A program made the position numbers and the translations under genes. A DNA stretch of 11,989 nucleotides from Petrotoga sp. UBA5851. Lineage in GTDB: Bacteria; Thermotogota; Thermotogae; Petrotogales; Petrotogaceae. Within the stretch, counting starts at the first letter, position 1. Each line of letters starts with the position of its first letter. Where the stretch lies: assembly GCA_002431635.1 (NCBI GenBank), contig DJGH01000023.1, positions 4,198 to 16,186 of the forward strand, in the 5' to 3' direction. This document shows positions 7,360-11,989 of the stretch, piece by piece. The notes beneath the pieces were generated by a model. It was not told the origin of the DNA. It was given only the letters and a program-made list of their open reading frames with translations, and ran no database searches.

Positions 7360-8640
7360 TTATACCTTATAAAGACCTATTACTGAAAGAATGTTTATAA
7401 GTATTCCAACTATTATTGCTCCGACAGGTCCAACCGCCATATCAACAATTGGCTTTTTGGAAACTTTATTAAGTACATACAGACCCACTACAACAAAGAA
7501 TCCCAGTTTAGGAGCCATTGCGTTTGCAGCTATCATACCACCGACAAGAAGAGCTACTTCAAGAACTTTACTCATAGCAGTTCTTATGTTGTCCCCTGCT
7601 TTTCTCATGCCCGGGAACTTATCCAAAAGTTTGGCGAGGGCACCCAAAAGAAATACTTCAAGAACGATTACCGCTGCACCCAGAATAAATGCAAGCAGTG
7701 CATTTTTGGTAAGTATACCCACCACAAATACGAATGTCATTCCGACTGGACCGTAAACCCCTGTTGCAAGAGCGGTTGTTGCAACTAAAGGAATAAAACC
7801 TATACCTCTGGCAAAAGCAGTAAGGGCTGCTTCAGCGTTTTTACCGTCTTTAAGAAGATTGAGAGAAATAGGATCGCCTGCAAGTATTCCGTAGCTTGTT
7901 GCAGCGGCTACAAGTCCTCCCATTATAGAAAGCCATACTATATTTTTCTTGATTCTTGAAACCCTGTCTCCAAATAGACCTTTATAGTCAATACCCTTTG
8001 AATCCGGCTCGGCTTTTTCCCTCATGGCATAGATTATCATGATGATCATACCTGCAAGCAGTGCCATACCTTCTGGGTTGAGAGCTATACTGGATGTGCC
8101 TACTTTAAACACTCCATAGTACTGAACTATCTGTCTCACAATGAAAGAGACTACCAGTGTGAAAAGACCGTGTTTAACACCGTACTGATAACCTACAACT
8201 ATTGCCGGAAAAACTGCAAACGCAGCTATTATAGGATCTCCAACCTTTCCGAGATTTGAAAGGAAGTTCACAGGAAGTTTGGCAAAAACATCTACTATAA
8301 CCTGCAGACCTACCATGATTCCAAGACCATACAATGCTCCGACAACACCGGCTATTATCATTCCTTTTTTACCGGAAGGAGACCATGTACCTATTATATC
8401 TGTTCCCAGAAGCACAGAGTGAATAAGGATTATGGTTGCTGCTATTGAAACTGGAATTCCAAACCCTATAACCAATCCGAAGCTCAATGCAAAACTGGTT
8501 GCTGCAAGTGCCTTTTTGTCCATTCTGCCTTCAAGATACTCAGGCATTATAGGCCTTAATCCATCGTTGAAAACTGCTACGCCCTTATTGGCAAGAATTG
8601 CCGCCATACACCCAATCAGAGCTATTAATACGTATCCCAT
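7360..8640 (-). CDS. yhfT: YhfT-like polytopic membrane protein, probable transporter
   Basis: 426-residue very hydrophobic integral inner-membrane protein with about eleven or twelve candidate membrane segments, from residues 1-23 to the last helix ending at VIGLYKV. Segments are rich in Gly/Ala and short polar turns (GVAVFNDGLRPIMPEYLEG near the N-terminus, GTDIIGTWSPSGKKG, KVGDPIIAAFAVFPAIVVGYQYG). It belongs to the YhfT family, known only as a putative transporter. No recognisable PTS EIIC signature or phosphorylation site is visible. The ATG at 8640 follows AGGGGGT and lies 17 nt after the yhfU stop. YhfU and YhfT stay adjacent as in E. coli, which suggests they work together. With EI, HPr and a PRD protein in the same operon, a role as the membrane part of an unusual permease is plausible but unproven. 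Confidence 0.88.
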   Translation of the reverse strand: MGYVLIALIGCMAAILANKGVAVFNDGLRPIMPEYLEGRMDKKALAATSFALSFGLVIGFGIPVSIAATIILIHSVLLGTDIIGTWSPSGKKGMIIAGVVGALYGLGIMVGLQVIVDVFAKLPVNFLSNLGKVGDPIIAAFAVFPAIVVGYQYGVKHGLFTLVVSFIVRQIVQYYGVFKVGTSSIALNPEGMALLAGMIIMIIYAMREKAEPDSKGIDYKGLFGDRVSRIKKNIVWLSIMGGLVAAATSYGILAGDPISLNLLKDGKNAEAALTAFARGIGFIPLVATTALATGVYGPVGMTFVFVVGILTKNALLAFILGAAVIVLEVFLLGALAKLLDKFPGMRKAGDNIRTAMSKVLEVALLVGGMIAANAMAPKLGFFVVVGLYVLNKVSKKPIVDMAVGPVGAIIVGILINILSVIGLYKV

Positions 8641-8657
8641 AGACTTACCCCCTAGAG

Positions 8658-9017
8658 TTATTTTAGGATCTCTTTCATTATAACGGGAAGTACCTGATCG
8701 GCATGCTGCGGAGTAAAACCGAACGCTTTTTTCCCGTTTTTGACCTCATTTTGAATTTCTGTATCGCTTTTAATCTTTCCAGGCATAGAAACCGTCGCAC
8801 AGAGGTTCATACCTAGCAACGCAATAGCCATGGCAAGCGCACCGCCTCCGCCGGTGTTGCATGCGCCGAAATAATAATCGGCACTTCCGGCTTTTATGGC
8901 CATTGCCGCCTGAATATCCGACATGATAACAACCGAAACTTTTTCCTTTCCGATTTCCCTTATTTTTCTGGCAACCATATCCTTGTCGATCTGGCCGCCT
9001 ACTACGATATTAAGCAA
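8658..9017 (-). CDS. yhfU: YhfU-like small glycine-rich protein (DUF2620)
   Basis: 119-residue soluble protein of the YhfU family, whose function is unknown. It opens with a beta strand and glycine turn (LNIVVGGQIDKD), then has alternating helices and strands like a small Rossmann-like domain. The clearest feature is a Cys plus Gly4 loop (GACNTGGGGALAMA, Cys53, Gly56-59) followed by a hydrophobic helix and LCATVSMPGK. The start is TTG at 9017, with AAGGAG 8 nt upstream; no ATG fits. Size and position beside the membrane protein recall cytosolic IIB-type partners of PTS permeases. However, the Cys sits after the third strand rather than in the usual first-strand phosphate loop, so this is only a thought. 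No signal peptide or membrane segment is evident. Confidence 0.85.
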   Translation of the reverse strand: MLNIVVGGQIDKDMVARKIREIGKEKVSVVIMSDIQAAMAIKAGSADYYFGACNTGGGGALAMAIALLGMNLCATVSMPGKIKSDTEIQNEVKNGKKAFGFTPQHADQVLPVIMKEILK

Positions 9018-9032
9018 CTTGACAGCTCCTTT

Positions 9033-9392
9033 CTACTCAGCTTGTTTTAATAGCACACAAAGGTGCATGTATATATAACCCCTTTCATCATCAGGTATTG
9101 AAACGCCAAAAATCTTTTCCAATCCGTCCGTTGCCTTTACTGCTTTCTCAAAATTACAGTCATCTGTAATTTCCTCATATATATCTGTTTCAAGACTGTT
9201 TACAGTCTTTCCTTTTTTTATTCTGTCCAGGGCAATACAAAGATGAGTTATGAGCATTGCACCGTTTTCTTCCGTAAGAGTAATGTTGTGAAGCTGTTTG
9301 AATAAAGATATAAACTCGGATATACTGTCAAAAATATGCTGGTCTATCTGTCCAGAATCCTTAAGAATATTGAGCCTTAAAAATAAATCCAT
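9033..9392 (-). CDS. yhfY: Stand-alone PRD domain protein (YhfY-like)
   Basis: 119-residue protein made of a single PTS regulation domain. Both conserved PRD histidines are visible: His50 in GAMLITHLCIALDRIKKG and His110 in ERGYIYMHLCVLL, the last within ten residues of the end. PRDs are phosphorylated by HPr-His~P or an EIIB, and this changes the activity of an attached regulator. Here there is no attached DNA-binding or activator domain, so the signal must pass to another protein. YhfZ, encoded directly upstream, or the YhfU/YhfT pair are candidates. The ATG at 9392 has an ideal GGAGG 6 nt before it, and the gap to yhfZ is 15 nt. Finding EI and HPr in the same operon gives the histidines an obvious phosphate source. 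Length matches E. coli YhfY. Confidence 0.9.
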   Translation of the reverse strand: MDLFLRLNILKDSGQIDQHIFDSISEFISLFKQLHNITLTEENGAMLITHLCIALDRIKKGKTVNSLETDIYEEITDDCNFEKAVKATDGLEKIFGVSIPDDERGYIYMHLCVLLKQAE

Positions 9393-9407
9393 TATTGCCT
9401 CCGAAAA

Positions 9408-10328
9408 TCAGTAGTTGGGAATCATCTTACCTGTAAGAACTTTTTTCTGGTACTCTGCAACCTTTTTTATCTCAAGAACCTGAAGCAGGAGATTTTTAAC
9501 TCCATCGTTTCCTTTTTTAACAACAATAACCGCATTGGTATCTTCCATATTAAAGCCTTCGAGCTCTATTTTCATAGTATTTATTTCTATCTTCCTGTCG
9601 TTTATTTCATCCATATTCCATATTGCAGCTGAAAGTTCTTTATTCAGAAGTTTTGTAAGTATCTGATTATATGGCAGTTCTTTAAAAATTACTTTCTTTC
9701 CCTTGCAGACCTCAAGCGTAAGATAGTAAAGGTCAGGCGAAGATTTATCAATACCGATTATCATACCGTCCTGTATCTCATTTTTATCCTGCGAAAAAAC
9801 AACTGCGTGTTCGTTTACATATGAGTATTTGCCAAAATCCATTACCATTTCTATCTCTGCCGTATCAATGCTCTTGATATATGCGAACTTGGATATGACA
9901 GCAAAGTCGTACCTGTCTCTTTGAAGCGCATCTATCCTGTTTTTTGCTCCCCGCATATAAGAAAGTGTAAACGGTATCTTCCTCAATTGGGCACTTTTAT
10001 AAAGACCGGTCGCAAGTCCTTCATAAAGTCTCGAATAAGGAAGCGGCATAACTCCCATAAGCGTTTCCCAAGAGGTAAGGACCCACAGCTTTTCATAATC
10101 AAGTGATTTTATAAAAGTTCCCATATGTCCGCGTGAAACAAGTTCAACAGCTCCAGCTTCTTTAAGATAACCCATGGCATTCTGAACGGTGCCTCTTCCA
10201 TAAGAGTACTTCTGGGCATAATAAGACACGGTATTTATTCTGTCATCAATTTTTTTGGTTATAAACTCCCTTGCCAAAAGTGTTGCCATCAATCCGTTTT
10301 TTTGCATTAATTCACTGTTCAAAGCCAT
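9408..10328 (-). CDS. yhfZ: YhfZ-like transcriptional regulator: winged HTH plus ligand-binding domain
   Basis: 306-residue probable DNA-binding regulator and first gene of the operon. Residues about 12-75 form a GntR-like winged helix, with a recognition helix in YGRGTVQNAMGYLKEAG and a wing in VSRGHMGTFIKS. From about residue 82 the chain resembles a type-2 periplasmic-binding-protein fold: strand LWVLTSW, a GVMPLPYSRLYEGLATGL segment, RYDFAVISK, and a second lobe beginning IIGIDKSS. This suggests effector binding. I chose ATG 10328 (GAGG 8 nt upstream) rather than the TTG at 10349, because the TTG would put the start inside the upstream palindrome. Two TACAA-N4-TTGTA sites lie 17 and 56 bp upstream, consistent with autoregulation. 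The C-terminal part lacks membrane segments or a lipoprotein signal, so the protein is cytosolic. Confidence 0.87.
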   Translation of the reverse strand: MALNSELMQKNGLMATLLAREFITKKIDDRINTVSYYAQKYSYGRGTVQNAMGYLKEAGAVELVSRGHMGTFIKSLDYEKLWVLTSWETLMGVMPLPYSRLYEGLATGLYKSAQLRKIPFTLSYMRGAKNRIDALQRDRYDFAVISKFAYIKSIDTAEIEMVMDFGKYSYVNEHAVVFSQDKNEIQDGMIIGIDKSSPDLYYLTLEVCKGKKVIFKELPYNQILTKLLNKELSAAIWNMDEINDRKIEINTMKIELEGFNMEDTNAVIVVKKGNDGVKNLLLQVLEIKKVAEYQKKVLTGKMIPNY

Positions 10329-10344
10329 ATTATAATCCTCATCG

Positions 10345-10358
10345 TACAAAATTTTGTA
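10345..10358. promoter_or_regulatory. Operator-like palindrome O1 (TACAAAATTTTGTA)
   Basis: Perfect 14-bp palindrome with the architecture TACAA-N4-TTGTA, in the leader just upstream of the yhfZ ribosome binding site. The same architecture recurs 39 bp away. Probable binding site for a dimeric winged-HTH repressor, most simply YhfZ itself; no direct evidence for the protein. Confidence 0.55.
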
Positions 10359-10383
10359 TTTTGCTGATCAAAAAAAATCAATG

Positions 10384-10397
10384 TACAATCTTTTGTA
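10384..10397. promoter_or_regulatory. Operator-like palindrome O2 (TACAATCTTTTGTA)
   Basis: Second TACAA-N4-TTGTA element with perfect 5-bp half-sites and a non-palindromic spacer. It lies 10-11 bp downstream of the leftward TATAAT, so a bound repressor would sit on the expected transcription start. A further lone TTGTA half-site at 10404-10408 overlaps the -10 itself. The centre-to-centre distance to O1 is 39 bp. Confidence 0.55.
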
Positions 10398-10407
10398 TAT
10401 TACTTGT

Positions 10408-10436
10408 ATTATAACTAAAGTTACAATCAAAAAAAA
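10408..10436 (-). promoter_or_regulatory. Candidate promoter of the yhf-like operon
   Basis: A perfect TATAAT -10 hexamer is read on the minus strand at 10413-10408, about 80 nt before the yhfZ ATG. The -35 position (17-nt spacer) falls in a T-run (10436-10431) within the 18-bp inverted repeat, so it is a poor match. An alternative pair is TTGTAA at 10426-10421 with TAATAT at 10402-10397 (18-nt spacer). A weak -35 would suit a promoter under activator or repressor control. The exact start cannot be chosen from sequence alone. Confidence 0.45.
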
Positions 10437-10465
10437 GCCTTTTTGAAGCTTTTTTTTGATTGTAA
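10421..10465. repeat. Perfect 18-bp inverted repeat with A8/T8 tract in the divergent promoter region
   Basis: The left arm at 10421-10438 starts TTACAATC, continues with eight A and ends GC. The right arm at 10448-10465 is its exact reverse complement, with a 9-nt centre. Shape and A/T tracts look like a bidirectional intrinsic terminator, yet no gene ends on either side. The outer ends contain TACAA (10422-10426) and TTGTA (10460-10464), the same half-sites as O1/O2, which makes a regulatory role possible. It overlaps the -35 region of the leftward promoter. Confidence 0.6.
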
Positions 10466-10513
10466 GATGAGATTATCTGCATTTAACTCATAAAACTTCC
10501 AAATTGTGCACTT

Positions 10514-10542
10514 TTAAACAGCTCTTTCCTGTATGTTATAAT
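10514..10542 (+). promoter_or_regulatory. Candidate extended -10 promoter of the oligoendopeptidase gene
   Basis: TGTTATAAT at 10534-10542 gives a TGn extended -10 with a perfect TATAAT. A loose -35 (TTAAAC, 10514-10519) sits 17 nt upstream. The start would be near 10549, leaving a leader of about 40 nt that ends in the strong GGGGAGGG ribosome binding site at 10577-10584. No operator copies of the TACAA/TTGTA type lie within this promoter, so the two divergent genes need not share control. Confidence 0.6.
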
Positions 10543-10590
10543 TGAACCAAAAAAGATTCACTTACCTAATTTAAAAGGGGAGGGATTACT

Positions 10591-11989
10591 TTGTTTACAG
10601 ATGAAAAATTAGGAAAAAGGATCAGGAAGTTTTATCCTGAAAATCTTGAAGTAACCTCGTGGGAAACAGTTGAAAAAGAGTTCAAAAAGCTTCTTGAAGA
10701 GCCTATAAATTCTAAACAGGCACTTATGGTTTTTATGGAAAAATTCAGTGAGTTTTATTCTATAATAGCCCAGGTTTCAACAGAAAAGTACATAAAAATG
10801 ACTTGTTATGCCGATAAACCTGAAAACCATGAGGATTACAATAAGTTTTTCTCGGAGATACAGGCTCCTTCTTCAAAGTACGAGTTTCTGATAAACAAGA
10901 GATTTTATGAAAGTCCTTACAGAAAAGAACTTGGAAAAGAATATGATCATATGAACAAGCTTATCTCAAGAAAGATAGAGTCTTTCTGTGAAAAAAACAT
11001 TCCGCTTGATGCAAAGGAAAATAAACTTTCTTCAAAGTATGGTGAGATTATCTCCAAACTAAGTACGGAGTTTATGGGAAAAGAAAGAACCATAACCCAG
11101 CTGTCTGTCTATCTTAAGGATCCTGACAGAACAGTTCGCCAGCAAGCATGGGAAAAAATAAACGGTCTTATCTCAGGTAAAAGAGATGAGCTTGAAGAAC
11201 TGTTTGACAGCCTTATGGAGGTTCGTGTTGAAAAAGCAAAAAATCTTGGTTTTTCAAATTACCGTGATTATAAGCACTTTACCAAGGAGAGATTTGATTA
11301 TACCCCAGAGGATCTTTACGAATTTCATTCCTCGGTTGAAAAGGCTGTCCTTCCCATCTTAAAAGAGCTTTTTGAAGCCAAGCGCCAAAAGCTAGGAATC
11401 GATACTTTACGCCCATGGGACACAGCAGCTGACGAAGACGGTATAACTCTTAAACCTTATAAAAACAACGATGAGTTTGTAGACAACGCTATAAAAATAC
11501 TGCACAAGGTAAAACCCGAGTTCGGAAAAAATCTTGAATTGATGAAAAATACAGGTTTTTTGGATCTTGAAAACCGTAAGGGAAAAGCTCCCGGAGGTTA
11601 CAACACTCAGCTGCCCGAGTATGGAGGATCTTTTATATTCATGAATGCTGTAGGAATCCACGCAAATGTGATAACCCTGCTCCACGAATCAGGTCACGCT
11701 ATGCACGGTTTTTCATGTAAGCACATTCCTTACAATGTTTATAAGAGGTATCCCTCTGAAGTAGCGGAGCTTGCATCCATGTCAATGGAACTGATAACCA
11801 TGGACTACCTTGACGAATACTATAAAGACAGAGCAGATATAAAAAAAGCAAAGAAAGAAGGACTGATGAGTACTCTGAATATTCTGCCATGGGCTATGAC
11901 GGTTGATGCATTCCAGCAGTGGATATATACCACCAATCACAATGCCGATCAAAGAGATGCATACTTCGCCGGTCTTATGGACAGATTTA
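10591..11989 (+). CDS. M3-family zinc oligoendopeptidase (PepF-like), 3' end cut by window edge
   Basis: Cytosolic zinc metallopeptidase that cleaves short peptides. Translation starts at TTG (10591), 6 nt after GGGGAGGG; the N-terminus reads MFTDEKLGKRIRKFYPENL. 466 codons are visible and the frame stays open to the window end; about 100 residues are missing if it has the usual 560-600. The helical N-terminal M3 region spans about residues 100-190, followed by the catalytic domain from about 200 (VRVEKAKNLGFSNYRDY). The zinc motif is HESGH at 365-369 in LLHESGHAMHGF, and the third ligand is probably Glu393 in YPSEVAELASMSMEL. It is read away from the yhf-like operon from its own promoter, so it is probably a housekeeping neighbour. 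I do not give a gene symbol because pepF and other M3 subgroups are hard to separate by eye. Confidence 0.93.
   Translation, partial: MFTDEKLGKRIRKFYPENLEVTSWETVEKEFKKLLEEPINSKQALMVFMEKFSEFYSIIAQVSTEKYIKMTCYADKPENHEDYNKFFSEIQAPSSKYEFLINKRFYESPYRKELGKEYDHMNKLISRKIESFCEKNIPLDAKENKLSSKYGEIISKLSTEFMGKERTITQLSVYLKDPDRTVRQQAWEKINGLISGKRDELEELFDSLMEVRVEKAKNLGFSNYRDYKHFTKERFDYTPEDLYEFHSSVEKAVLPILKELFEAKRQKLGIDTLRPWDTAADEDGITLKPYKNNDEFVDNAIKILHKVKPEFGKNLELMKNTGFLDLENRKGKAPGGYNTQLPEYGGSFIFMNAVGIHANVITLLHESGHAMHGFSCKHIPYNVYKRYPSEVAELASMSMELITMDYLDEYYKDRADIKKAKKEGLMSTLNILPWAMTVDAFQQWIYTTNHNADQRDAYFAGLMDRF

Noticed and set aside
9408..10349. TTG start at 10349 for yhfZ
   Set aside because: The codon lies inside the O1 palindrome and lacks a good ribosome binding site, whereas ATG 10328 has GAGG 8 nt upstream.
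10421..10465. Calling the 18-bp inverted repeat a transcription terminator
   Set aside because: Genes on both sides read away from it, so there is no transcript to end; listed instead as a repeat of possible regulatory role.
11407..11890. Minus-strand open frames opposite the oligoendopeptidase
   Set aside because: They run across the conserved M3 catalytic domain including the HESGH codons; the peptides look like nothing known and lack start signals.
1..11989. tRNA/rRNA genes, CRISPR arrays, insertion sequences, phage genes
   Set aside because: I saw no direct repeat arrays, no terminal inverted repeats with transposase, and no tRNA-like cloverleaf; nearly every base is explained by coding sequence or the single divergent intergenic region.

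Overview
The window looks like chromosomal DNA of a low-to-moderate-GC bacterium (about 40% GC by eye; AUA and AGA codons are common). A Firmicute (Bacillota) or a fusobacterium fits best. The reasons are an HPr with both His15 and a Ser46 in the HPr-kinase context, strong GGAGG-type ribosome binding sites, several TTG starts, and a PepF/M3-type oligoendopeptidase. I cannot fix the genus.

Almost everything from position 1 to 10328 is one tightly packed leftward (minus-strand) operon of eleven genes. In transcription order they are: yhfZ-like regulator, stand-alone PRD protein (yhfY-like), yhfU-like small Gly-rich protein, yhfT-like membrane protein, a short amidase-signature enzyme, a phosphotriesterase homologue (php), a fold-type-I PLP enzyme (yhfS-like), an alanine-racemase-like PLP enzyme (yhfX-like), a phosphopentomutase-like enzyme (yhfW-like), HPr, and PTS Enzyme I (cut by the left edge). 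This is the set of the poorly understood E. coli yhf cluster in a different order. Two things are added: an amidase, and a complete pair of general PTS phosphocarriers at the operon end. Genes overlap by 4 nt (CTGA, TTGA) or are separated by short gaps, so the operon is probably translated as a coupled unit. A hairpin with a short U-tract between yhfT and the amidase divides an upstream regulation/transport half from a downstream enzyme half.

Positions 10329-10590 are a divergent intergenic region. It holds a leftward TATAAT element, two TACAA-N4-TTGTA operator-like palindromes just upstream of yhfZ, a perfect 18-bp inverted repeat, and a rightward extended -10 promoter. The rightward gene, starting with TTG at 10591, is a zinc oligoendopeptidase of the M3/PepF family and runs off the right edge.

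Working model (inference): YhfT/YhfU import or process a small amino- or amide-containing compound. EI and HPr phosphorylate the PRD protein or a non-canonical PTS component. The amidase, PTE-like hydrolase, two PLP enzymes and mutase-like phospho-enzyme degrade or remodel the substrate. YhfZ, with a ligand-binding C-terminal half, controls the operon through the TACAA/TTGTA operators. The substrate is unknown.
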